Assembly: GCA_934636245.1 (NCBI GenBank)
Contig: CAKUAI010000012.1
Location: 58,012 to 122,011, forward strand
Length of the DNA stretch: 64,000 bases
Direction: 5' to 3'
Origin: an uncultured Coriobacteriales bacterium
Lineage (GTDB): Bacteria; Actinomycetota; Coriobacteriia; Coriobacteriales; UMGS124
In this document: positions 19,386 through 29,205 of the stretch, piece after piece
Layout: every line of letters starts with the position of its first letter
Position numbering within the stretch: position 1 is the first letter of the stretch
Program-made: the position numbers and the translations under genes
The notes under the pieces: model-generated
Told to the model about the DNA's origin: nothing
The model's database searches: none
Seen by the model: the letters and a program-made list of their open reading frames with translations, nothing else

Positions 19386-21005
19386 ATGGCAGACATTAGA
19401 GTTCGCGGCATAGGTCGGCGCAAGCTCAAGCCCAAGACGCTGCTCGGCGTGCTCATTTTGGCGACGCTCGCGCTGTTCGCCTGGGTGCGCCGAGACGACA
19501 TCGCGCTTGTGCTCGACGCCCTTATGCAGGGGGCGCGGGCCGCGCTTGCTGTGGGTGCCCTTTTTGAGTTGGGGCGCGTGTGCTTCCATGCGCTTGCGTA
19601 TACCCGTTCATTCAAGGTGATCGGCGCCGACGTGCCCCTCTCGCAGACGGTTCCCGCCTGGTTCAAGGCCGTCTTCATGAACACGGTGGTGCCCTCGGGC
19701 GGCGCGAGTGGCCTTGCGTGCATCATCGACGTCGCTCGCAAGCGGGGCGTGGCGGTGGGTTCGGCCACCACGGCCACCCTGTTTACGCAAACATGCTTCT
19801 ACCTGGCAATGTTTCTTGCCATCTTGCTGGGCTTTTGGATTATGGGCAAGGCGGGGACGCTCACGGGGCGCGATGTGGCGGTGGGCTCGATTGTGGGCTG
19901 CGCCGCCCTGGCGTTCGTGGCGCTGCTCGTGTTGGGCCACCTTGCCCCCGGCAAGCTCCAGCGTGCGTTGCGTGCCGTGGAGCGACTCGGCGTGCGCGCC
20001 TGCCGGGCGATTCCCTTCATCAAGAAGGAGCCGGCTCCCTGGGCCGACAATCTCGTGCGCTCGTTCAGTGCTGCGGCCACGTCGCTTGTGCGCAATCCCA
20101 AGCGGTCGTTCACCGTGTATCTTTCCATGGTGGTCGCCATGGCGTTCGACGCGCTTTCGTTCATTGCGTGCGGCTATGCCTTTGATGTCGTGGCGCTCGA
20201 TGCGCTTTTCGGGGCCTACGCCACGGCGCTGGTGTTCAACAGCTTCAACGTGACGCCGGGCGGCGCCGGTGTGGTCGAGGGCCTTGCGGCGGCGGTGCTG
20301 GCCGGCTATGGCTATCCGCTTTCGCAGGCACTCTCTGTGGTGCTGTGCTACCGCGCGTTCATGTATTGGATCCCGCTGCTGGTGGGCGGTGTCATGATGC
20401 GCGCCTCGCGTGGTCTCAGGGGTGAGCGGGCAGGCGAGGGTGGTGCCTCTGCGGACCAGGTCTCGGACCTCGACGGTGCCTATGCGTGCGCTGCGGCCGG
20501 TGTCAATCCGGTGGCCGATATCGACGGGCGCAATGCCAAGGAGGACAAGCTTGGCCTGATCGCGCGCTTCCGCCGCTTTGCGCGCACCGAGCCCGGTGCA
20601 AGCCGCCTTATCTGCTCGACGCTCATGGTGGCGGCTGCTGTCACGGCTATTGCCAGCAGCTTTATGCCGGCCGACCCGGTTCTTGCGCAGGTTGTTTCGA
20701 ACCTCGTGCTTGGCTGGGAGCCCATGGACGCGCGCTGGATGGTGGTTGCCGCCGCAATCGTGCTCCTGTGCCTGCCGGGTATCTTCCTGCGCGACGCGGC
20801 AAACTGGCTCGTGAGCATCGCGGCACTCGTGGGGCTGGGCTTTACCTGTGCCCTTGCGGCCCATGGCGCTTCCACGGTGGTGCTGTGCCTAGCGAGCCTG
20901 GCTGCGCTTGTCATCTGCAACCAGTCCTTCGCCCATCATCCCTATCAGCTGTTCTTCCTGCGTTTGGGTGACAGGTTGGGTCTGAGGGGCCGTCGCAAGG
21001 GTTAG
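19386..21005 (+). CDS. Lysylphosphatidylglycerol synthase-like / UPF0104 membrane protein
   Basis: A 539-residue polytopic protein. The first 340 residues match the flippase-like LPG_synthase_TM family: a basic start, AWFKAVFMNTVVPSGGASG, and FNSFNVTPGGAGVVEGLAAAVL. A cytoplasmic loop (about 345-400) leads to a second membrane block (about 410-530). The C-terminal lysyl-transferase domain of MprF is absent, so it cannot make lysyl-PG itself; it may move a lipid. Same strand, 15 bp after UPF0210. Confidence 0.85.
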   Translation: MADIRVRGIGRRKLKPKTLLGVLILATLALFAWVRRDDIALVLDALMQGARAALAVGALFELGRVCFHALAYTRSFKVIGADVPLSQTVPAWFKAVFMNTVVPSGGASGLACIIDVARKRGVAVGSATTATLFTQTCFYLAMFLAILLGFWIMGKAGTLTGRDVAVGSIVGCAALAFVALLVLGHLAPGKLQRALRAVERLGVRACRAIPFIKKEPAPWADNLVRSFSAAATSLVRNPKRSFTVYLSMVVAMAFDALSFIACGYAFDVVALDALFGAYATALVFNSFNVTPGGAGVVEGLAAAVLAGYGYPLSQALSVVLCYRAFMYWIPLLVGGVMMRASRGLRGERAGEGGASADQVSDLDGAYACAAAGVNPVADIDGRNAKEDKLGLIARFRRFARTEPGASRLICSTLMVAAAVTAIASSFMPADPVLAQVVSNLVLGWEPMDARWMVVAAAIVLLCLPGIFLRDAANWLVSIAALVGLGFTCALAAHGASTVVLCLASLAALVICNQSFAHHPYQLFFLRLGDRLGLRGRRKG

Positions 21006-21118
21006 GCGAGTTTGGTTTTGATCTACGCCAGGTGGTCCCTTGTCTGGCTTGCGATGTGCTCTTGGCTTGGGGTGTACCTGCAAAAGTGATGAACTTGTGG
21101 TGTGCACGCGATACACGG

Positions 21119-21146
21119 TGACAAGAAACGCCTCTTGACCTATACT
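21119..21146 (+). promoter_or_regulatory. Promoter of the tRNA-Val/tRNA-Ala pair
   Basis: TGACAA at 21119-21124, 16-bp spacer, TATACT at 21141-21146; the tRNA-Val gene starts 14 bp later. Confidence 0.65.
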
Positions 21147-21159
21147 TCTTTTCCTGCGC

Positions 21160-21235
21160 GGGCGATTGGCGCAGCGGCTAGCGCAGGTGCCTTACACGCA
21201 CAAGGTCGGGGGTTCGAATCCCTCATCGCCCACCA
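21160..21235 (+). tRNA. tRNA-Val (anticodon TAC)
   Basis: 76 nt with encoded CCA. Acceptor GGGCGAT/ATCGCCC, D arm GCGC/GCGC, anticodon loop CTTACAC, T arm with TTCGAAT. The anticodon stem has a G-A mismatch at its top pair. Confidence 0.95.
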
Positions 21236-21245
21236 TAAAACCCAC

Positions 21246-21321
21246 GGGGGTGTAGCTCAGTTGGGAGAGCACTTGACTGGCAGTCAAGGGGTCAGGGGTT
21301 CGAATCCCCTCATCTCCACCA
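21246..21321 (+). tRNA. tRNA-Ala (anticodon GGC)
   Basis: 76 nt with encoded CCA. Anticodon stem CTTGA/TCAAG around loop CTGGCAG; T arm AGGGG-TTCGAAT-CCCCT. Ten bp after tRNA-Val, same transcript. Confidence 0.94.
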
Positions 21322-21332
21322 CGTGAATCCTG

Positions 21333-21367
21333 AAGCCCGAGGCCATGCGGTCTCGGGCTTTTTTGTT
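21333..21367 (+). terminator. Intrinsic terminator after the tRNA pair
   Basis: AAGCCCGAG/CTCGGGCTT with T run. Confidence 0.92.
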
Positions 21368-21482
21368 TATGCTGCGAGGCAAGCAGGGCACCATCCGTGG
21401 TATCCTGCCATCTCACAGGGGGAACTATTCGCCGCGGTGCCCCTGTGGCGCCGCTTTCGCTTTCAAGGAGAGTGGCTAGAAC

Positions 21483-21884
21483 ATGCATGAGATGGCTCTT
21501 GTCCGCAACGTGGTGGACATTGTGGTTGAGCAGGCTGAGAAGTCCGGTGCCGCCGAGGTGAAGACCGTTTACCTCACCATCGGTCAGGGTCGTGACGTCG
21601 TTGTTGAGTATCTCGACGGCCTGTTCCAGTTCCTGGCGCGTGGCACGGTGGCTGAGCATGCCGAGCTTGTGGTACAGACGACGCCCATGACGGTGAAGTG
21701 CAACCAGTGCGGCTTCATCTTCCCCATCAACGTCTTCAAGCAGGAGACCTGGATGTGCCCCTCCTGCAAGGCTGAGAAGGACTACAAGCTTAATTCGGGC
21801 ATGGAGTTCATGATCAACCGCATCGAGGTCGCGGGCCACAAGCCGGCTGATGTGGCCGCGCAGGAGCAGGGTGCCGCCGAGTAG
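21483..21884 (+). CDS. hypA: Hydrogenase nickel-incorporation protein HypA
   Basis: A 133-residue protein. HypA delivers nickel to NiFe-hydrogenase large subunit. It starts MHEMALV, with the N-terminal Met-His Ni ligands, and has the structural zinc site CNQCG...CPSCK at residues 78-101. No other hyp or hydrogenase genes are in the window, so it works with loci elsewhere. The C-terminal tail (VAAQEQGAAE) is a lineage extension. Confidence 0.95.
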   Translation: MHEMALVRNVVDIVVEQAEKSGAAEVKTVYLTIGQGRDVVVEYLDGLFQFLARGTVAEHAELVVQTTPMTVKCNQCGFIFPINVFKQETWMCPSCKAEKDYKLNSGMEFMINRIEVAGHKPADVAAQEQGAAE

Positions 21885-22190
21885 GGCGCTGCGGCTTGTC
21901 GGGATCGTGCGGTCGCACAAGGACCGCCGCCTGGTGCGAGCGACTGCAACTGGGCTGGCGCGCGTGCGTAGGTGTTCGAGTGCTGGGCGACATCCATCAG
22001 CAGGCAAGACAGTGACGCAAAAGCCCGTCTGTCTCGTGTGAGGCAGACGGGCTTTTTGGTGCCCGGGGGAGGGCAGATGACTAAGAGACGCTGGTTGCGG
22101 CGCGACTTCGCGTAACGCGGGGGTTGTAAGGTGCCGGTCGCCGCGATGCAGTCCTTTGTGGTGCGGGTGCCTATGGGGCGCCGCCTTGCG
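21885..22190. other. Intergenic region between convergent hypA and addA
   Basis: 306 bp. Apart from the hypA terminator I see no gene or repeat. Confidence 0.5.
22020..22057 (+). terminator. Intrinsic terminator after hypA
   Basis: AAGCCCGTCTG/CAGACGGGCTT with 12-nt loop and T run. Confidence 0.9.
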
Positions 22191-25100
22191 TTACAGCCTG
22201 GCGTAGCGGGAGCGAATGAGCTCGTGCAGGGCCTGCGTGTCGGCGCGGGAGAAGCGGTAGCGAACCTCCTGCGGCTTGCCGGGGCGTGCGGGGTCGGGCT
22301 GCTCCACGCGCACGAAGGCGAGCTCTACCTCGTCGAAGCCTTGGGTGAGCGCCACGTAGGCATAGCAGCGAGCCTGCAGGTCGTGCTTGGCGAGCAGCTC
22401 GTCTGCCGTCTCGGTCGCACTGCCGCCCGTCTTGTAGTCCACGATGAAGGCGCGGCGAGGCTCGCCTTGACGCGCTGCGCCATCGTGGCACAGCAGGTCG
22501 ATGGCGCCTTCGAGGTGGATGGGCTCGCCCTGGGTGCCCTGCAGCGCCGCATAGAAGGGCGCCTCGGGCGCAAGCACGCCAAACGCCGACGCCTGCGCGG
22601 CCGCGTCGCTTGCCATCCAATGGGCGCAGGCGCCCTTGAGCGCGTCCAGCTCCGTGGCAGGTGCGTCCCAGGTTGCCAGGCAGGCGCGCAGGCGCTCGTC
22701 GGCAGGCATGGCAAGCGCCGCGTCGCTTGCGCCTTGACCCTTGCGCCATGCGAGGTCTTCGGCCATGAACTGGCAGGCTTGATGCAGGGCGCTGCCGAAG
22801 GCGGTGGCGCTTGCGTGGTGGGGCCGTGCCGGCGCGACCGTCGGTTCCTCGTCGGTGTCGACGGGCTGCGCCTCGGCCTTGTCTTCTTGCTCGGCCTGGG
22901 CGTCATGTGCGGCGATGCTGCTGTAGGAGAACGTTGCTGCCCGTGCGGGGTTGTACGGCAGGCGCATGGGCGCGAGGTCGCTCAGGTACTCGCCGCACCT
23001 CGGCGCTTCGGGAACGGCGCAGGTGATTTGCGAGCCACCGCGGGCAGCCTCTTCCTGCGTCTGAGCCCCGTCTGCCTCTTGTCCCTCGACGATGACGTTG
23101 CCGTCGAGGTCGAGCACGAGCTTGGCATAGTCCACGATGGCAGGGGTCGTGCCTGTGTAGTCGATGCCTTCCGGCGCACTGTGCCAGGGGCCGTCTTGCC
23201 CAAACAGGCTGCACCGCAGGTCGTTGATGCAGTCGTCTTTTCCCATCTGCTTGGAGCTGTCGGCGAAGTTCACGGCGATGACAAGGGCCTCGCGCGGGCG
23301 GGTTGCGCCCACGTAGAACTTGCGGCGCTGTTCGGCGAGCTCCTCGGCGTCGTGATATGCCTTGAGCGATGTGCTCATGCCGCCCGCAGTGATGTCCTCG
23401 TCGTCGAGCGCCAGGGGTTCGTCGAGCATGCCTGCCTCGGTGAGCGCGTTGACCGCGGACTCCGACAGCTCATGCGCGGCACTCCTCTCGGTTTCAGGCT
23501 TCGAATTCCTCGGCTTCAGCGAGAGGTACAGGCACCCGTTGGCGCATTCGAGGGTGAGCGGGCTTGGGTGACCGCCGTTTGAGCCGTTGAAGTCGGCGAG
23601 GGCCACGATGGGGTACTCGAGTCCCTTCGAGCTGTGGATGGTGAGGATGCGCACGGCGTCCTGCTCGTCGGTGTTGAGCGAACCGGGGCGCTCGGTGATG
23701 CCCCCGTCGATCATCTCGGAGTAGATGTCGCTGACCTGCGCGGGTCCTGCCAGGGGGTTGTCGCGCTCGATGCTCTCAACCATGCGCAGGGCCTTGAAGA
23801 AGTTGGCTGCCTGGGCCATGCCTTGCGGGCCTTGCTCTTGCAGGCGGGGCAGGTAGCCCGACTCGATGGCAATCTCGTTGAGGCAGCTGCTCATCTGGGA
23901 GGCGGCGACCCTGCGCGCCGCATGCGCAAAGACGCGTGCCGCAAGCTGGACACGCGGCGACAGGGCGGTGCCCTGCGAGCCTGCCTGTTTTTCGTCGAGA
24001 CAGGTGAGCATGCCGTGCCAGAAGCTGCGCCTCTTGCCTTCGGGGGAGGTCGCAAGCGCCAGGAGCTCGTCGCATCCCAGCCCAAAGACCTCGCTTGCGA
24101 GCGCGACGTCCATGGCGGCGTTGTCCAGCGGGTTTGCCAGAGCGGCGCACAGGGAGGCAACCGTGCGTGCTTCGGAGGTGTCCTTGAAGCCCGAACCGCC
24201 CGTGATGGTGCAGGGGGCGCCGTGTCGGCGCAGGGCCTGGGCATAGACCTCGGCGTTTGTCATGCGTCCAAGCAGGATGACCATGTCGGCCCAGCGACAG
24301 TTTGCCGAGCCGGTCTCATGAAGGGCGCAGAAGCGCTTGGCGATGGCTTGCGCCTCATAGGCGATGCGGTCATCGGTCTTGGCGTTTTTGGTTGACGTGC
24401 TGCTGTTTGACGCCGTCGCGACAACCTCGATGCGGGGCACCTCGGGGAACGCGTTGCGGGGGTTTTCGGCATGCTTCTCGTCGAAGCCCAGCTTGATGAA
24501 CTCGTTGTCGCCAAACACGCGCTCTTGGCTGAAGACCTTGTTGACGAAGCGGATGATGTCGCCGTGCGAGCGGAAATTGCGGTCGAGCTCGCATGCGAGA
24601 CCCCCGGCGCCCTCCAGTTCCCGCATGTGCCGCTTGTGCACGAGGTAGGTGCTCACGTCGGCCCCGCGGAAGCGGTAGATGCTCTGCTGGGTGTCGCCTA
24701 CGGTGCAGAGGCGCTGGTCGCCGTCGGTGAGATGCGAGATGAGGGCGATCTGCAGCTCGCTTGTGTCCTGGAACTCATCGACCATGATGAGGCGGAAACG
24801 GTCGCGGTAGCGGGCCTCCACCTCGGGCAGATTCTCAAACGCGTCGAGCGTCTTGATGATGAGGTCGTCTTGGTCGAGCACGCCCATGGCGGATTTATGC
24901 TGCTCGTAGAGGCGCTGCACCTCGCGTGCAAGTGCATAGAGGCCCTCGCGCGCGGCGGCTGCCAGGCCCATCTCACATTCTGCGAGGAGTCGGAGAAGGG
25001 ACTGGCGGAACACATACCCGGCAAGCTTGAAGTCCTTTGCCGTCGTGGAGGGGGAGGGGTTGTCGAAGATGTACCCATAGACCTCGGCATACGAGGGGTC

Positions 25101-25829
25101 GTCCTGGCAGCGGAGCCTGTCGAACGTGCGGATGCCGTACGGGCCTTCCGCCATGTCGCGCACGGCGGGCGTGAACTTGTTCGTCGGCTTGCCGTTTGTG
25201 CCTATACCGCCCCGCGCCGCAGTGTCGATGTCGATGATCGCCTCGTACATCTCCTGTGCGATGTCGCGAGCGGGCATGATGGGGGCCATGACGACCGAGC
25301 TGAGCCCACCTCGCACGTTTGCGGCCTTCCCGAGCAGGTCAAACACCATCTTGCGGGCCTCGTCGTTGTCATATTCGTCGAGGAACGCGTCAAACCCGCC
25401 GTCGGAGTTCCTGACGGCCTCGTCGAGACAGGCTGTGAGCAGCCTGTTCTTGTCCACGTCGCCTATAAGGCCGAACGCCGGGTCCAGGCCGAGTTCAAGG
25501 GCGTTTTCATGCAGGATGCGCGAACACATGCCGTGGATGGTGGAAATCCAACATGCGTCGACCTTGAGCGCCTGCTCGGACATGCGTTCCTGGCGCAGCT
25601 TGTTGCGCACGCGTGCCTTGATCTCGGCTGCCGCCGCCTCAGTGAAGGTGATGGCGAGCACCTGGTCGATGTCGGTGACGCCGGAAAGCTCGGGATTGAG
25701 CAGGGCATAGGCGATGCGCTGCGTGAGCATGAACGTCTTGCCCGATCCGGCGCCGGCGCTTACGAGCAAGGGGCCGTTCACATGTTCGACGCAGGCACGC
25801 TGCTGGGGGGTGAGGGTGCTCAGGTCCAT
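22191..25829 (-). CDS. addA: ATP-dependent helicase/nuclease subunit A (AddA)
   Basis: A 1,212-residue UvrD-type helicase with C-terminal nuclease. With AddB it resects double-strand breaks to start recombination. Seen: Walker A SAGAGSGKTFML (about 24-35), VDEFQDTSELQ, VGDTQQSIYRFRGAD, HSSKGLEYPIVALADF, and the PD-(D/E)XK motif IVDYKTGG near residue 1,130. Start ATG at 25829, two bases after the addB stop, with GGGAGG in the end of addB. Confidence 0.95.
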   Translation of the reverse strand: MDLSTLTPQQRACVEHVNGPLLVSAGAGSGKTFMLTQRIAYALLNPELSGVTDIDQVLAITFTEAAAAEIKARVRNKLRQERMSEQALKVDACWISTIHGMCSRILHENALELGLDPAFGLIGDVDKNRLLTACLDEAVRNSDGGFDAFLDEYDNDEARKMVFDLLGKAANVRGGLSSVVMAPIMPARDIAQEMYEAIIDIDTAARGGIGTNGKPTNKFTPAVRDMAEGPYGIRTFDRLRCQDDPSYAEVYGYIFDNPSPSTTAKDFKLAGYVFRQSLLRLLAECEMGLAAAAREGLYALAREVQRLYEQHKSAMGVLDQDDLIIKTLDAFENLPEVEARYRDRFRLIMVDEFQDTSELQIALISHLTDGDQRLCTVGDTQQSIYRFRGADVSTYLVHKRHMRELEGAGGLACELDRNFRSHGDIIRFVNKVFSQERVFGDNEFIKLGFDEKHAENPRNAFPEVPRIEVVATASNSSTSTKNAKTDDRIAYEAQAIAKRFCALHETGSANCRWADMVILLGRMTNAEVYAQALRRHGAPCTITGGSGFKDTSEARTVASLCAALANPLDNAAMDVALASEVFGLGCDELLALATSPEGKRRSFWHGMLTCLDEKQAGSQGTALSPRVQLAARVFAHAARRVAASQMSSCLNEIAIESGYLPRLQEQGPQGMAQAANFFKALRMVESIERDNPLAGPAQVSDIYSEMIDGGITERPGSLNTDEQDAVRILTIHSSKGLEYPIVALADFNGSNGGHPSPLTLECANGCLYLSLKPRNSKPETERSAAHELSESAVNALTEAGMLDEPLALDDEDITAGGMSTSLKAYHDAEELAEQRRKFYVGATRPREALVIAVNFADSSKQMGKDDCINDLRCSLFGQDGPWHSAPEGIDYTGTTPAIVDYAKLVLDLDGNVIVEGQEADGAQTQEEAARGGSQITCAVPEAPRCGEYLSDLAPMRLPYNPARAATFSYSSIAAHDAQAEQEDKAEAQPVDTDEEPTVAPARPHHASATAFGSALHQACQFMAEDLAWRKGQGASDAALAMPADERLRACLATWDAPATELDALKGACAHWMASDAAAQASAFGVLAPEAPFYAALQGTQGEPIHLEGAIDLLCHDGAARQGEPRRAFIVDYKTGGSATETADELLAKHDLQARCYAYVALTQGFDEVELAFVRVEQPDPARPGKPQEVRYRFSRADTQALHELIRSRYARL

Positions 25830-25831
25830 GG

Positions 25832-28800
25832 TTACTTTGCCTCCCTGGGGCAGCTGCCGGCAAGCGGGCAGTAGCTGCATGAATCTTTTTCAAAGCGCGG
25901 GTGCGCCACAACGCGTCCCTCGCGAAGCCCGGCGATTGCCTCGGCCGCGGCTTGCTCGACGCGTGCCATCACGAGCTCGACGCCCGGTGTTCCGTCGATT
26001 CCCTCAAAGGGGACGCAGTATTTGCGCTGCAGGTAGAAGCCGCGCTCCTCGGGAACGAGCCCGGCGTGGGCCATGTTGAGAAAGCCTGCGCACTCGGGCT
26101 TCTTGTATGAGACGTACAGGCCTCCCGCCAGGTTGCGCTCGGGCATGAGCTGCTGGACGGCGGCCATGTACATGATGATCTGCGAGTGCTGGGGCAGCGG
26201 GTCGAGCGTGGAAGGGTCGTCTTTCTTCTTGGGCTGCACGGGCTTGTGTCCTTTGTGCAGGCTTCCCTTGTAGTCTACGACGAGGACGGAGTCGGTCTGC
26301 GGGTTGAGGTCGATGCGGTCGATGATGCCGGAAATGCGCACGCCGCCGAAGGTGACGGTGCCGCTCTCCCCGCCGAACTTCCACTCGTTGTAGGTCGGCA
26401 CGAACCCTTCTGGCATGAACTGCTCGCGCTCAAGGCACCTGACCAGCCTGTAACGGTAGTCGCGCAGGCGCGCCTTCTCCAGCTCCGTGATGGGAATGAG
26501 GGGCCGCTCGGCCTGGGGTTGGGCGTCGCAGGCGTATTGGAAGCTCTCGTCGAAGACGTCTGCCCACACCTCGCGCGGCGTGTCGGCCGTGATGCGTGCG
26601 ATGCCCGTGCGCTGCCCCAGCAGGTCGTGGAAGCGCTCGAGCACCAGGTGGCAGAACGTGCCGCGCGAGCGGGGGTCGCCGAAGGGAACGTCGAGGCCGT
26701 CGGAGGGAAGTTTGCGCTCGTGGAGCCAGCGCATGGGGCAGTTGATGAGTGCCTCCAGGCCGCTGGGCGACCAGAGTGTGTCGGGGTTGGCAAGCGAGGC
26801 ACCCAGCTCGGGGTCGGCAAGCTCGAAGGCGGCATGATCGCACCTCACGAGGGCGGGAGCATACGTCACAGGGCTTGCAAGCTGGGCGAACGTCTCCTCG
26901 CCCATGCCCATGGCGTTGATGTCGCCCGAGACGGGCAGGCCTGTGGTGCGGTCGAGGCCATCGATGTCAGATGGGTCGTCGCGATAGCAGTCCACGAGCT
27001 CCTCGAGCAGGGCGCAGGGTCGCAGAGGCTTTGCTTCCTCGTCGGCCAAGACACGCTCCACCACCATGACGTCACGTGCCGCCTCGATGCACGAGCGGAA
27101 GGTACGGCGCAGCTGCGCTATCTGGCCGGGGCCGGCCGCGATGCCGAGGGCCTGCCAGAGGCTCGTCTTTGCGTCGACGCGCTCGCGTAGGGGGTAGACG
27201 TCTGCTGTGAGGTCGCACAGGATGACGGCACGCGCCTCCAGGGCGTCGGCCTCGCCGGGCCTGACGACGCGCACGGCGTTGGGGTTTGCCTGCAGCACGC
27301 GGGCCTGCTTTTGCGCACCGATGTCGCTTGTGGGCACGTTGACCCAGCCCATGGGGACCGAAGTGCATTCGAGCAGCCAAGCGAGGTCGTCGGCGCTGGG
27401 TACAGCCCCCATGAGCTCTTGCCATGCGTCCGCGCCGCGGACAAGGGCCTTGGCGCAGGCGCGCTCGAACTGGTCCTGGGGAGAGAGGGGCTGGGGAAGA
27501 CGGGCATTGAGCAGGGCGAGGACCGAGTCGAGGTCCTTCGGGGCCGCCGTGGCCGACGGGTCCGATGCCGCCCCATCGGGACCTGCCGTGCCCTCCGTGC
27601 CCGATGCTGCCCCATCAGGATCTGCCGGGGCTGCCGCAGTCGATGTTGTCCCATTGGGGTCTGTCGGGGCCGACGCGGCCGCCTCAGCCTGGTCGTCTTG
27701 GCCCTGCAGGGCGAGCTGGGCGCGAAGTGCCTGGGCAAAGTCGTGCGCGCTCGTCATGCGCAGGCTGCGCCAGCTTCGGTCGAGCTTGACGGCGTCTGTC
27801 AAAGAGACGTGCATATACGGGTTGCGTGCCAGGTCGCTTGCCAGGGCGCGCAGGTCGGGCGCGGGCTTATCGGTGTGGGCCTCCTCGGCTTCCAAAAGGC
27901 GCATCCAAGCCAGGACGAAGGCACTTGCATGGCTGAGCGCGAGCTCCTCGGCGCCGCTCACGGCAAGGGCGATGCCGCGCGGGGCATGCTCGGAAAGGGG
28001 GCCGCCTAGGGAGCGCGCCGTGCTGAGGGGATCGTGGGCAACGACCACGATGTCGCGGGCGGCGATTCCGTCGGCGTGCACGAGCTGGCCGATTTGGCGT
28101 GCGAGCAGCTCGCCTTCGGCGTAGCGCCCGGCGGGCAGGCAGGCGCGCAGAGCTCCCGTGGCAGCGACGCGTGCGGAATCGCTCTCGCAGAACAGGGTGT
28201 CTGTCAGTTGGGCGAGCTCGGGGGGGCGCTGCGAGTCGAGTGGGAGGCTCGCGCCGGCGAGAAGGTCTGCCCCCGCTTTGCGGGCAACCTCCACGCCGGC
28301 CCCAACCGCCAGGTCCTCGATCTGCCCAGCGACGCGACGCTCCGCCTCAAACGCCGCGTTGCCTCCAAGGCATCCCACAAGCGTGACGCCGGCGTGCCTG
28401 CATGCCTCGCCCACCAGCGCGAGCGCGGCGCCCTCGAGGTTCCAGCAGCCGTCGATCACGAGGTGGGGCCAGGCGGCCTCGGGCATGCATGCGGCAAGGT
28501 GGTGCATTGCGCTTCCCGGTTCGATCAGCCCGTGCGACTGCGCAAGCTCAAAGTAGGTCTTGGCCGCCTGCATGAGCTCGAGCTGAGCGGGTGTGAGGCG
28601 GGTGCCTGCGGGGACCGACGTGTCTTGCGCGCATGCGTCCTCGAATGCATCCAGGCCGGCGCCTGCGCGCACGATGCTGGCGAGGCTGCTGACCATGCCT
28701 GCCGAGCGCAGGGAGGAAGACGACCAATCTCCCTGCTCAAGCGTCTTTTTTACAAGCAGACGGCGCTGCAGGTTGCCGATCGGCGCCCGCCCGTCGCCGT

Positions 28801-29029
28801 AGAGGGTCCAACGCCCGCCCGCCCAGGTGTCGACAGTGGCGATCTCCACGCCTGCGAGCCCCTTGCCCGCATCTGCCAGACGCCGCTTGACGGCCAGGGC
28901 GATGTCGCGGGAGGGCACGATCCATGCGACGCGGCTGCCCTGCCGCAGCATCTCCTGCACGGCGGCATATGCGCATGTCGAGCGCTCATGGCGGCTCGAT
29001 GCGTTGACAATCTCGAGTCTTCCCGGCAC
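25832..29029 (-). CDS. addB: ATP-dependent nuclease subunit B (AddB)
   Basis: A 1,065-residue protein that pairs with AddA. The N-terminal nucleotide-binding site is degenerate: ASSRHERST replaces a Walker A, so its helicase half is probably inactive. The C-terminal nuclease has VLVVDYKGSLHKG, and cysteines in ALINCPMRW plus the tail CSYCPLAGSC match the AddB 4Fe-4S site. Around residues 450-490 a Pro/Ala/Asp/Gly/Thr linker is encoded by three 39-bp repeats. GTG start with GGGAGC upstream. Confidence 0.93.
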   Translation of the reverse strand: MPGRLEIVNASSRHERSTCAYAAVQEMLRQGSRVAWIVPSRDIALAVKRRLADAGKGLAGVEIATVDTWAGGRWTLYGDGRAPIGNLQRRLLVKKTLEQGDWSSSSLRSAGMVSSLASIVRAGAGLDAFEDACAQDTSVPAGTRLTPAQLELMQAAKTYFELAQSHGLIEPGSAMHHLAACMPEAAWPHLVIDGCWNLEGAALALVGEACRHAGVTLVGCLGGNAAFEAERRVAGQIEDLAVGAGVEVARKAGADLLAGASLPLDSQRPPELAQLTDTLFCESDSARVAATGALRACLPAGRYAEGELLARQIGQLVHADGIAARDIVVVAHDPLSTARSLGGPLSEHAPRGIALAVSGAEELALSHASAFVLAWMRLLEAEEAHTDKPAPDLRALASDLARNPYMHVSLTDAVKLDRSWRSLRMTSAHDFAQALRAQLALQGQDDQAEAAASAPTDPNGTTSTAAAPADPDGAASGTEGTAGPDGAASDPSATAAPKDLDSVLALLNARLPQPLSPQDQFERACAKALVRGADAWQELMGAVPSADDLAWLLECTSVPMGWVNVPTSDIGAQKQARVLQANPNAVRVVRPGEADALEARAVILCDLTADVYPLRERVDAKTSLWQALGIAAGPGQIAQLRRTFRSCIEAARDVMVVERVLADEEAKPLRPCALLEELVDCYRDDPSDIDGLDRTTGLPVSGDINAMGMGEETFAQLASPVTYAPALVRCDHAAFELADPELGASLANPDTLWSPSGLEALINCPMRWLHERKLPSDGLDVPFGDPRSRGTFCHLVLERFHDLLGQRTGIARITADTPREVWADVFDESFQYACDAQPQAERPLIPITELEKARLRDYRYRLVRCLEREQFMPEGFVPTYNEWKFGGESGTVTFGGVRISGIIDRIDLNPQTDSVLVVDYKGSLHKGHKPVQPKKKDDPSTLDPLPQHSQIIMYMAAVQQLMPERNLAGGLYVSYKKPECAGFLNMAHAGLVPEERGFYLQRKYCVPFEGIDGTPGVELVMARVEQAAAEAIAGLREGRVVAHPRFEKDSCSYCPLAGSCPREAK
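27564..27680. repeat. 39-bp in-frame tandem repeat inside addB
   Basis: Units start at 27564, 27603 and 27642 (GATGCCG, GATGCTG, GATGTTG, each followed by a CCCAT block). They encode a low-complexity linker and keep the frame. Confidence 0.75.
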
Positions 29030-29205
29030 GGGTTGCTCCCTTCCCTGGATACAGTCGAGGCTAGTATCTCACGCGAGGCGGACAACAATCTGCCGCCGCG
29101 CCGTTCCTCGTACAAACCGCTACCAAAAGAGCCGCCCGGCAAGCCTTGGGTGCGGCTCGCCGGGCGGCTCCAATCTGTTGCTCTTGCGTGCAATATTTAC
29201 TCGGG

